A DNA stretch of 15,119 nucleotides from Holophagaceae bacterium (GTDB lineage Bacteria > Acidobacteriota > Holophagae > Holophagales > Holophagaceae), in NCBI GenBank assembly GCA_025353305.1, contig JANXQX010000021.1, forward strand, positions 1 through 15,119. The letters are read 5' to 3'. A program made the position numbers and the translations under genes. Under the pieces are notes generated by a model that saw only the letters and a program-made list of their open reading frames with translations, had not been told where the DNA came from and searched no databases. Within the stretch, counting starts at the first letter, position 1, and every line of letters begins with the position of its first letter. This document shows, one piece after another, positions 8,797-15,119 of the stretch.

Positions 8797-11511
8797 ATGG
8801 CCCTCAAACAAGGCTTCCGTCTAGGCCCCTATGAGATCCTCTCCCCGCTCGGCGCGGGCGGCATGGGCGAAGTCTACAAGGCCAAGGACACGCGGCTGGA
8901 TCGCTATGTGGCCGTGAAAGTGCTGCCCGAGGATTTCTCGAAGAACCCTGATGCGCTCGGACGTTTCGAGCGCGAGGCCAAAGCTGTCGCGGCGCTGAAT
9001 CATCCGAACATCACGGGCATCTTCGACATCGGCCGAACGGACGACACCGTTTATGCGGTGATGGAGTTGCTGGAAGGCGAATCCCTCGGCACGCGGCTTA
9101 AGCAGGGCGCGCTGTCGCCCCGCGTGGCCATCGAGTTGGCCTCCCAGATGGCTCGCGGCCTGGCGGCGGCCCACGACAAGGGCGTCATCCACCGCGATCT
9201 CAAGCCGGAAAACTTTTGGGTGACCAGGGATGGCCGCCTCAAAATTCTTGATTTCGGTCTGGCGAAACAGGTGTCTTTCGTCGGCCAGGGCTCCCAGTCC
9301 CACTTCGACACGCAAGCCGTCAGTCCCGGCCACGTCGTTCGCACCGAGGAGGGCATGATCCTCGGCAGCGTGGGCTACATGAGCCCCGAGCAGGTGCGCG
9401 GCGAGGCCGTGGACGCGCGCAGTGACATCTTCAGCTTCGGCGCGGTGCTCTTTGAGATGCTCACGGGGCGAAGAGCCTTCGCGAGGGATACCGCCAGCGA
9501 CACCCTGGCGGCGATCCTGCGGGATGATCCCCCCGAGGTGGAGAACACCAGCGGACGAATCATTTCCATGAACCTGCGCCGCATTGTCGATCACTGCCTG
9601 GAAAAAGCTCCAGCCCGGCGTTTCCACGATGCGGAGGATCTGGCCTTCGCGCTGGAGAATTTCTCCACCGCCTCGGATAGCTCCGCCCCCTTTTCGGCAC
9701 CCTTCGCACCGCAGAACCGGCAGACGTCGAGAAAATGGGCCGCCGTGGCCGCCGGTCTCCTCATCGCGGCGGGCCTTGGGGGTTGGGCCCTCCGGGGTGG
9801 GCCGCATCCGCCACCCGCCTTCCAACGGCTCACTTTTGTGCCCGGAACCATCGAATCCGCCCGCTTCGGACCTGATGGCAAGACGGTCTATTTCTCAGAA
9901 CGGGTGGCGGGGGCAAAGCCTGAGCTCTTCGTTCTGGATCCGCGCAGCCCCGAGCCCAAGGCCCTGGGCATCCAGGACGCCCTGCTGCTGGGGGTGTCCA
10001 CAACCAATGAACTGGCCTTTCTCCGCACCCCCCGTTTGATCGCTGGTTTCACCTACCGCGGCCTCTTGACCCAAGCCCCCGGTGGCGGGGGAGCTCAGCG
10101 CGAGCTTCAGGAAGATATAGTCGAAGCGGCATGGGACGGTGCGGGTTTGCCCAAGCTCGGCTTGGATTCCCACTCCCAACTCCGCCTGGAATTCCCCGCC
10201 GGCAAGCTCCTCCTCGTTTGCAACGCCAACACTCGGACCCTCAGCCATCTCAGTCTGTCCAGGGACGGCAGCCGCATGGCCCTGGTGGATGGGGACTATG
10301 CCAAGGCCGCCACCGAGATCGTCGTCTACGACCGGGAGGGCCGCCGCCGGGTTCTATTCACCAAGGAGGGGGATGGCTCCGGCGCCACCATTTCGGGTTT
10401 GGCCTGGGGACCCAGCGGGGAACTATGGGTCTCGGAACTGCAGGGGGACCAGACAGCCCTGTGGGCCTTGTCCCTGAAGGGGGACCAGCGCCCCCTTTGG
10501 CGGAGCCAGGGCGCCCTCCAACTCCTCGACGTCTCCACGGAGGGCCGCATCCTCCTGGCCCAGCAACACGTCCGCCGAGGCGTGCTGGCCAAGCGTATCG
10601 ACGAAGCCCTGCCCCGGGACCTCTCTATCCTGGGCAGCACCCAGGCTGAAGGGCTCAGCGCCGACGGGCGCCAGCTGCTGCTGGTGGAATCCCCGGTCAT
10701 GGATGGAGGCACCGCCCAGGACAGGGCTTACCTGCGCCCCTTGGAGGGCGGCCCCGCCCTGACCTTGGGCCATGGCTTTCCCAAATCAATCTCAGCGGAC
10801 GGCCGTTGGGTGTTCATGGACACGGGAGCCCAGGAGGCCAAGGATCTGGACCCCGCCTGGGCCTTGGCCTATCAAGAGGCGGGTTTGGCCCCGCGGGACC
10901 TGGGCGACCCCAAGGCCCGTGGGCGCTTCATCCTATTCGTACCGGCGGGACTGGGCCGACCCTTCGCATTGGCCCTGCCCAAGGGTTTTGAATCCACGGG
11001 CAACATCGCCCACCTGCTCCCGGATGGCCAGCGGATGGTGGCCAATCTCGCCATGGAGGGAAAGGAAGCCTGGGTCCTGTTGGACCGCCGAGGAGGCAAG
11101 CCCAAGATCCTCACGCACGAGGGCCTAGGCATTGCCTTCGCAAGCATCTCCCCACTCTCCCCGGACGGCACGAAATTCATCGTCGGCAACGCTTTGGAAT
11201 GGTTCATCCAGCCCCTCACCGGGGGCGAGGCCCAACCCATCCATGGAATGCGGCCCGGCGAACGGCTCCTGGGCTGGAGCGCCGATGGGGGCGCGGTTTT
11301 CGTGCGGCCCGAACTTTCCGTCCTGCCGGTGACCATCACCCGCCTTGACCTGAAGAGCAGCGTCCGAAACCAGATCCTGGCGTTCACGCCCCCCGATCCC
11401 GCGGGCCACATCCAGACACGGGGGGTCTTCATGACCCCAGACGCCCGGGCCTTCGCTTTCACCTGCGAGAAGCAGCTCAGCGAGCTGTATCTGGTGGAAG
11501 GCCTGAAATGA
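8797..11511 (+). CDS. Serine/threonine protein kinase with C-terminal beta-propeller (kinase C)
   Basis: Complete kinase-propeller of 904 aa, the longest of the set. It starts at ATG 8797 with AAAGGA just upstream, the clearest ribosome binding site in the array, and its leader fixes the starts of the paralogs. Kinase motifs fall at the same positions as in B: G19/G21/G24, K41, E60, HRD D134, N139, DFG D152, then a long activation segment containing SQSHFDTQAVSPGHV and MSPEQVRGEAVDARSD. The juxtamembrane stretch QNRQTSRKW leads into one transmembrane helix (about 314-334). The propeller has many PD40-like strands, for example SRDGSRMALVDG, SADGRQLLLVE, LPDGQRMVANL and SPDGTKFIVGN. Its first blade departs more from the shared TFRRG...ARFTPDG pattern than those of B and D. 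It ends in LYLVEGLK, and its stop overlaps the start of kinase D, so C is probably the first gene of a C-D-E operon. Confidence 0.96.
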   Translation: MALKQGFRLGPYEILSPLGAGGMGEVYKAKDTRLDRYVAVKVLPEDFSKNPDALGRFEREAKAVAALNHPNITGIFDIGRTDDTVYAVMELLEGESLGTRLKQGALSPRVAIELASQMARGLAAAHDKGVIHRDLKPENFWVTRDGRLKILDFGLAKQVSFVGQGSQSHFDTQAVSPGHVVRTEEGMILGSVGYMSPEQVRGEAVDARSDIFSFGAVLFEMLTGRRAFARDTASDTLAAILRDDPPEVENTSGRIISMNLRRIVDHCLEKAPARRFHDAEDLAFALENFSTASDSSAPFSAPFAPQNRQTSRKWAAVAAGLLIAAGLGGWALRGGPHPPPAFQRLTFVPGTIESARFGPDGKTVYFSERVAGAKPELFVLDPRSPEPKALGIQDALLLGVSTTNELAFLRTPRLIAGFTYRGLLTQAPGGGGAQRELQEDIVEAAWDGAGLPKLGLDSHSQLRLEFPAGKLLLVCNANTRTLSHLSLSRDGSRMALVDGDYAKAATEIVVYDREGRRRVLFTKEGDGSGATISGLAWGPSGELWVSELQGDQTALWALSLKGDQRPLWRSQGALQLLDVSTEGRILLAQQHVRRGVLAKRIDEALPRDLSILGSTQAEGLSADGRQLLLVESPVMDGGTAQDRAYLRPLEGGPALTLGHGFPKSISADGRWVFMDTGAQEAKDLDPAWALAYQEAGLAPRDLGDPKARGRFILFVPAGLGRPFALALPKGFESTGNIAHLLPDGQRMVANLAMEGKEAWVLLDRRGGKPKILTHEGLGIAFASISPLSPDGTKFIVGNALEWFIQPLTGGEAQPIHGMRPGERLLGWSADGGAVFVRPELSVLPVTITRLDLKSSVRNQILAFTPPDPAGHIQTRGVFMTPDARAFAFTCEKQLSELYLVEGLK
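8848..8897 (+). repeat. 50-bp exact direct repeat, copy 2 (glycine-loop region of kinase C)
   Basis: Identical to 2636-2685 in kinase B, in the same orientation and reading frame, about 6.2 kb apart. Recombination between the two copies would delete the TPR-redoxin/dipeptidase pair and fuse the kinase B leader to the rest of kinase C. Confidence 0.85.
11496..11511 (+). promoter_or_regulatory. Translational coupling site between kinases C and D
   Basis: GGAAGG (11496-11501) sits six bases before ATG 11508, and the ATG overlaps the TGA of kinase C as ATGA. The same bases encode the conserved C-terminal Glu-Gly-Leu-Lys of kinase C, so its protein end and the ribosome binding site of the next gene coincide. 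Coupled translation by reinitiation is expected from this layout. Confidence 0.7.
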
Positions 11512-14120
11512 ATCTTGTCGCCGGCACCAAGCTTGGTCCCTACGAAATTGTCTCGCCCCTCGGCGTGGGCGGCATGGGCGAAGTGTGGAAGGCGCACGAT
11601 ACGCGTTTGGATCGCTTCGTCGCGGTGAAAGTGCTGCCCCAAGAATGGGCGACGAACGCCGAAGCCCTTTCCCGCTTCGAGCGCGAAGCCAAGGCGGTGG
11701 CGGCGCTGAACCATCCGAACATCCTGGGCATTTTCGATATCGGGCAAGCGGAAGGAACGACCTATGCGGTGATGGAATTGCTTGAGGGCGAATCGCTGCG
11801 CACCCGGCTCGACCTGGGCCCCGTGCCGCTCCGCACGGCCCTGGAATTGGGCAGGCAGATGGCCGTCGGCATGGCTGCCGCCCACGACAAGGGCTTCATC
11901 CATCGCGACATCAAGCCCGGAAACATCTGGATCACCAAGGATGGCCGCCTGAAGATCCTCGACTTCGGCTTGGCCAAGCAGGTGACGCGTTCGGAAAGCG
12001 TTTCCCAGTCCTTCCTCGCCACCCAAGCCGTCGGCCAGAGCCAGGAATCCCACACCAAGGCAGGCATGATCCTTGGCACGATGGGGTACATGAGCCCCGA
12101 GCAAGTGCGCGGCGAAGCTGTCGACGCCCGCAGCGACATCTTCAGCTTCGGGGCCGTGCTCTTCGAGATGCTCACGGGCAAGCGCGCTTTCGCCCGAAAC
12201 ACAGCCAGCGATACCTTGGCCGCGATCCTGAGGGATGATTTCGCCGACCCGGAAGGCACCAGCCGCTTGATTCCGGCCGGGCTCCTGAGGATTCTCCATC
12301 ACTGCATCGAAAAAAACCCGGAACAGCGGTTCCAATCGGCCCACGACGTGGCCTTCGCCCTGGAGAATTTCTCCGCCACCTCACAAAGTTTCTCTCCGTT
12401 CTGGGCTCCCATCGCCGCGCAGAACAGGTCCACCTCAAGAAAATGGGCCGCCCTGGTGGCCGGTCTGCTTATTTGCGCGGGTCTCGCGGGTTGGGTTCTT
12501 CGGGGCAGGTCCGCGCAGGCTCCCAGCTTCAAACAGATCACCTTCCGGCGCGGCAATGTCCTGAGGGCCCGCTTCACGCCCGATGGCCAGAACGTCGTCT
12601 ATTCGGCGACCTGGGATGGCCATCCGAGCGAGATCTTCATGTCCCGACTGGATGGTTCAGGCGTGCGCGCCGTCGGGCTGCCCAGGGCCGATCTGATGGC
12701 GGTGAATGCGCAGGGGGAGCTGCTGCTGCTTTTGAAATCCAGCCAATGGACGGGGACCTCCGCGGGCTTCGGCACCCTGGCTCTGTCCTCGTTGGATGGC
12801 GGAACGCCGCGCGAAGTCCTGGGCGGCGTGAAAGGGGCCGATTTCGCCTCGGATGGAAAGGCCCTGGCGGTGATCTATCAAGAGCAGGAGGGTGGCCCTC
12901 AGCATCTGGACTATCCCTTGGGCACCCGCATCATGACTTCCAACAGCGAACTTCTCGGGGCGCCGCGCATCTCTCCGCAGGGCGACAAGGTGGCCTTTGT
13001 CCATTCGTCCACGGCGCTGGGCGCCATCGGCACCGAAGGCGGAAGCAGTGCACAGAGGGGCATTGCGGTGGTGGATCGCGCTGGAAAAAGGTTGGACCTC
13101 AAGATGGAGGGGGCGGTCTGGGATGAATATCTGGCCTGGTCCAGGGATGGCCGGGAAATTTTTTTCGCCACGCGGGTGGGCCTGAGGGCGGTGGACCTGG
13201 ATGGCCACGTGCGCCCGGTGTCGGTGGACGCCACGCCCTCGCTCATCCACGACATCTCGCCTCAGGGGCAGATGCTGCTGGAGCGGGAACTCTACACGAC
13301 CTCGTCCATGGTCTGTTCAAATGGGCATGACCTGGATTTGGGGTGGCAGGAAAACACCTATATCTCTGGGTTTTCCCGCGACGGATCCCTGGCCCTGCTG
13401 TTCGAGACGGGAGGGATCGAAGCCAACAGATACCGCCCCCTGCTCCGGCGCTTCGACCACTCGCCACCCAAGGTCCTGGCTCCGGGGATTCCTCAGGATT
13501 TGAGTCCAGACGGCGATTTCGCCCTGGTGTTCATCCCCGGAGACCACCCGAAACTCCAGATGGTTCCCACCGGCTTGGGCGTACCCCGGGATCTGGGATT
13601 GGAAGGATGGGTTCTGACAGGCGGACGGTTCTCAAAAAATGGGACCCATGTGTACGCGACCGCACGGCAAGGCACTGGCCACTTAAGAATCCTGAAACTG
13701 CCGATGGATGGGAGCCGGGGCACCCTGCTTCCGGAATCCATCCAGAACATCAAAGCCTATTCGCCGGACGGGAAACAATTGCTGTGCATCGACGCAAAAG
13801 GCCATCCGAGCATCACGAGCGATGAGGGAGGAACACCCAGAGCCCTTCCCTGGACTCTGGAGCCCGGCGAATCCATCATCGAATGGATCGCACCGGACGA
13901 AGCACTGGTGATGCATCCCGAAGATGCCCTCCATCTGCGCCTGGACCGCGTGGAGCTTTCCTCCGGACGGCGCACTGTTTCACAGCGGCTGGTTCCACCC
14001 GATCCAGCCAGCGTCACCCGCCTCTACAACGTGCGTGTGAGCGGAGATGGCAAGACGGTGGGCTTCACCTATACCCGGATTCCGGTCTCGGATCTGCTGG
14101 TGGCCGAGGGGTTGAAATGA
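11508..14120 (+). CDS. Serine/threonine protein kinase with C-terminal beta-propeller (kinase D)
   Basis: Complete kinase-propeller of 870 aa starting at the ATG that overlaps the kinase C stop. It has G19-x-G21-x-x-G24, K41, E60, HRD D134, N139 and DFG D152. The catalytic loop reads HRDIKPGN where the paralogs have HRDLKPEN or KPDN, a mild change that keeps the catalytic Asp and Asn. The activation segment includes SVSQSFLATQAVGQSQ and continues to MSPEQVRGEAVDARSD. The juxtamembrane stretch QNRSTSRKW resembles kinase C, and one transmembrane helix covers about residues 313-333. The propeller opens with TFRRGNVLRARFTPDG, almost as in B, and later contains SPQGDKVAFVHS, SRDGREIFFAT and SPDGKQLLCID. 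It ends in DLLVAEGLK, whose codons provide the ribosome binding site and ATGA overlap for the disrupted kinase E. It is likely co-translated with C. The sensed ligand is unknown. Confidence 0.96.
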   Translation: MNLVAGTKLGPYEIVSPLGVGGMGEVWKAHDTRLDRFVAVKVLPQEWATNAEALSRFEREAKAVAALNHPNILGIFDIGQAEGTTYAVMELLEGESLRTRLDLGPVPLRTALELGRQMAVGMAAAHDKGFIHRDIKPGNIWITKDGRLKILDFGLAKQVTRSESVSQSFLATQAVGQSQESHTKAGMILGTMGYMSPEQVRGEAVDARSDIFSFGAVLFEMLTGKRAFARNTASDTLAAILRDDFADPEGTSRLIPAGLLRILHHCIEKNPEQRFQSAHDVAFALENFSATSQSFSPFWAPIAAQNRSTSRKWAALVAGLLICAGLAGWVLRGRSAQAPSFKQITFRRGNVLRARFTPDGQNVVYSATWDGHPSEIFMSRLDGSGVRAVGLPRADLMAVNAQGELLLLLKSSQWTGTSAGFGTLALSSLDGGTPREVLGGVKGADFASDGKALAVIYQEQEGGPQHLDYPLGTRIMTSNSELLGAPRISPQGDKVAFVHSSTALGAIGTEGGSSAQRGIAVVDRAGKRLDLKMEGAVWDEYLAWSRDGREIFFATRVGLRAVDLDGHVRPVSVDATPSLIHDISPQGQMLLERELYTTSSMVCSNGHDLDLGWQENTYISGFSRDGSLALLFETGGIEANRYRPLLRRFDHSPPKVLAPGIPQDLSPDGDFALVFIPGDHPKLQMVPTGLGVPRDLGLEGWVLTGGRFSKNGTHVYATARQGTGHLRILKLPMDGSRGTLLPESIQNIKAYSPDGKQLLCIDAKGHPSITSDEGGTPRALPWTLEPGESIIEWIAPDEALVMHPEDALHLRLDRVELSSGRRTVSQRLVPPDPASVTRLYNVRVSGDGKTVGFTYTRIPVSDLLVAEGLK
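14106..14120 (+). promoter_or_regulatory. Translational coupling site between kinases D and E
   Basis: GAGGGG (14106-14111) lies five bases before an ATG at 14117 that overlaps the kinase D stop as ATGA. It repeats the C/D junction, again inside codons for Glu-Gly-Leu-Lys. Translation starting here runs out of the kinase frame (see 14117-14175). Confidence 0.6.
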
Positions 14121-14175
14121 GCCTGGCACCAGGCTCGGCGTTTACGAGATCCTTTCTCCCCTCGGCACGGGAGGC
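14117..14175 (+). other. Frameshifted N-terminus of kinase E
   Basis: The ATG at 14117 reads MSLAPGSAFT, which is not kinase-like. The kinase frame just downstream reads GTRLGVYEILSPLGTGG but has no ATG, GTG, TTG or CTG before 14176 and is closed by a TGA at 14113. Adding one G to the GG at 14125-14126 would give MSLGTRLGVYEILSPLG, matching the leaders of the other kinases. This is a single-base deletion, or an under-called G homopolymer in the sequencing. Confidence 0.75.
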
Positions 14176-14973
14176 ATGGGCGAGGTCTACAGGGCCAGGG
14201 ACCCCAAATTGGATCGCATGGTGGCCATCAAGGTGCTGCCCGAGCATCTCGCAAAGGACGCTGATGCGCTGGCGCGCTTTGAGCGCGAAGCCAAGGCACT
14301 GGCGTCTCTTCAGCACCCCAACGTGCTGGGCATTTTCGATTTCGGAATCGAAAGCGACATTGCCTATGCAGTGATGGAACTGCTGGAAGGCGCAACCTTG
14401 CGGGTCCTGATTTCCTCAGGATCCCTGCTTCCACGCCGAGCATCGGATATCGCTGTCCAGATCGCCCACGGCCTTTCCGCCGCCCATGGAAAGGGCATCG
14501 TCCACCGGGATCTGAAGCCCGAAAACATCATCGTGATGAAGGATGGCAGGGTCAGGATCCTGGATTTCGGTCTGGCGAAACAGCTGAAACCCGTGGATGC
14601 CAATTCGCCGACCAGGGCCCTCGGAACAAACGGGAGCACAGAGAAGGGAATGATTCTCGGCACGATAGGCTACATGAGTCCCGAGCAGGTGCGCGGCGAG
14701 GCCGTGGATGCCCGCAGCGAAATCTTCAGCTTTGGTGCCGTGCTGTTTGAGCTCTATACGGGTCAACGGGCCTTCGCCCGTAATTCCGCCGCCGACACGC
14801 TGGCGGCGATCCTGAAGGAGGAGCCTCCGGGAATTGAAGCTTCTGGGAAGCAACTGCCCGGGCCAATCCAACGGATACTCATCCACTGCCTGGAAAAAGA
14901 TCCGGGCCGCCGATTCCAGGATGTCCAGGATCTTGCTTTCGCGCTTGATACCAAGTTGCATTCAAAGAAATAG
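14176..14973 (+). CDS. Kinase-only serine/threonine protein kinase (kinase E), start disrupted, propeller absent
   Basis: The uninterrupted frame gives 265 aa from ATG 14176, but that ATG lies inside the glycine loop (GTGGMG), so a protein starting there would lack most of the ATP-clamping strand. The true start was probably 14117 before a one-base frameshift. Numbered from 14176, the remaining catalytic residues are intact: K19 (VAIKVLP), helix-C E38, HRDLKPEN with D112, DFG D130, a slightly shortened Ser/Thr-containing activation segment, and MSPEQVRGEAVDARSE. The protein stops at AFALDTKLHSKK, exactly where paralogs continue into the linker, transmembrane helix and propeller, so any product would be soluble and sensorless. 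It diverges more from A-D than they do from each other (for example ENIIVMKDGRVRIL). It could be a decaying pseudogene, a functional short kinase with a sequencing error, or a decoy. Kinase homology is certain; function is doubtful. Confidence 0.75.
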   Translation: MGEVYRARDPKLDRMVAIKVLPEHLAKDADALARFEREAKALASLQHPNVLGIFDFGIESDIAYAVMELLEGATLRVLISSGSLLPRRASDIAVQIAHGLSAAHGKGIVHRDLKPENIIVMKDGRVRILDFGLAKQLKPVDANSPTRALGTNGSTEKGMILGTIGYMSPEQVRGEAVDARSEIFSFGAVLFELYTGQRAFARNSAADTLAAILKEEPPGIEASGKQLPGPIQRILIHCLEKDPGRRFQDVQDLAFALDTKLHSKK

Positions 14974-14975
14974 AA

Positions 14976-15000
14976 CCGCCAAGACACAAAGGGCACAAAG
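14976..15000. repeat. Short intergenic repeat-like segment after kinase E
   Basis: Three bases after the kinase E stop lies an AT-richer segment built of the units CCGCCAAGACACAAAG and GGCACAAAG. It resembles the CCGCCAAGACGCCAAG-type sequences that I recall as scattered between genes in many bacterial genomes. Only one copy is in this window, so the repeat call rests on memory. Its position at the point where the kinase E propeller is missing suggests a rearrangement boundary. Confidence 0.4.
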
Positions 15001-15029
15001 AGACTCGTCATGTGCGAGCTTCGCAGCCG

Positions 15030-15093
15030 AAATTCAGGTGGCCCGGCGGCGGACTCACGCTTAGGTGTGATCCGCGCCGGGCTACCTGAATTT
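15030..15093. repeat. Inverted repeat with 19-bp arms
   Basis: Arms 15030-15048 and 15075-15093 are reverse complements over 19 bp apart from one G-T pair (15040/15083). The 26-base interior can pair further (CGGA and TCAC with their complements, with single-base bulges), making one long hairpin. No T-tract follows, so it does not look like a rho-independent terminator. A REP- or MITE-like element, or a structured RNA end, is possible. Confidence 0.7.
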
Positions 15094-15111
15094 GCGGGCC
15101 TTCGGCCCGCA
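15093..15111. repeat. GC-rich perfect hairpin next to the inverted repeat
   Basis: TGCGGGCC (15093-15100) and GGCCCGCA (15104-15111) form an 8-bp perfect stem around a TTC loop, sharing its first base with the preceding inverted repeat. Two tandem hairpins of this kind are typical of REP-like palindromic elements. The window ends eight bases later, so the full unit cannot be seen. Confidence 0.6.
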
Positions 15112-15119
15112 GGCGCTAC

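Noticed and set aside
10872..12344. Antisense open frame of 490 codons over the C/D kinase junction
   Set aside because: It is a shadow of two well-supported kinase genes; similar shadows occur at 2387-3412 and 8821-9825 over other kinase domains.
15030..15111. Rho-independent terminator for the C-D-E operon
   Set aside because: The stems are strong, but neither is followed by a T-tract on the + strand.
1..15119. CRISPR array, transposase or phage genes
   Set aside because: No regularly spaced short repeats and no mobile-element protein motifs are present; the repeats found are kinase paralogy and the tail hairpins.

Overview
This GC-rich window carries seven genes, all on the + strand. Five are paralogous Hanks-type serine/threonine protein kinases. 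Four of these (A-D) are fused through one transmembrane helix to a large C-terminal TolB/PD40-type beta-propeller. The architecture, its expansion into a head-to-tail array, the C-terminal ending of the type LYLVEGLK and the GC-rich codon use point to an Acidobacteriota bacterium. Holophagae would be my guess at class level, but that is weak inference from family resemblance, not from a marker gene.

Layout: (1) 1-2466, kinase-propeller A, cut by the left window edge and missing about 65 residues. (2) 2585-5188, kinase-propeller B. (3) 5277-8734, a two-gene unit made of an exported TPR protein with a C-terminal thioredoxin/peroxiredoxin-like CxxC domain and, 14 bp later, an exported M19 membrane dipeptidase with the full zinc site. 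(4) 8797-14973, an operon-like kinase run: C and D are complete kinase-propellers and E is a kinase-only gene. The junctions C/D and D/E are ATGA stop-start overlaps. In both, the codons of the upstream C-terminal Glu-Gly-Leu-Lys motif also supply the Shine-Dalgarno sequence of the next gene. (5) 14974-15119, a non-coding tail with an AT-richer short repeat-like segment, a 19-bp-stem inverted repeat and a second GC-rich hairpin.

How it may work together (inference): each kinase-propeller would hold an RD-type kinase with an unusually long Ser/Thr-containing activation segment in the cytoplasm and the propeller outside the membrane. The kinase domains are close copies, while the propellers have diverged strongly apart from the first blade and the C-terminal strand. 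This fits a family of sensors with different inputs and one output chemistry. The secreted dipeptidase and redox/TPR protein could act in the same envelope space, but nothing in the sequence proves a functional link.

The most notable irregularity is kinase E. Its uninterrupted frame begins inside the glycine-rich loop. The expected start, an ATGA overlap with a good ribosome binding site, lies in another frame, and adding one G to the GG at 14125-14126 would restore a perfect kinase N-terminus. E also lacks the transmembrane helix and propeller and ends against repeat-like DNA. It is either a decaying copy or a sequence with a homopolymer error. No intergenic gap exceeds 300 bases, and I saw no tRNA, rRNA, CRISPR array, transposase or convincing rho-independent terminator.
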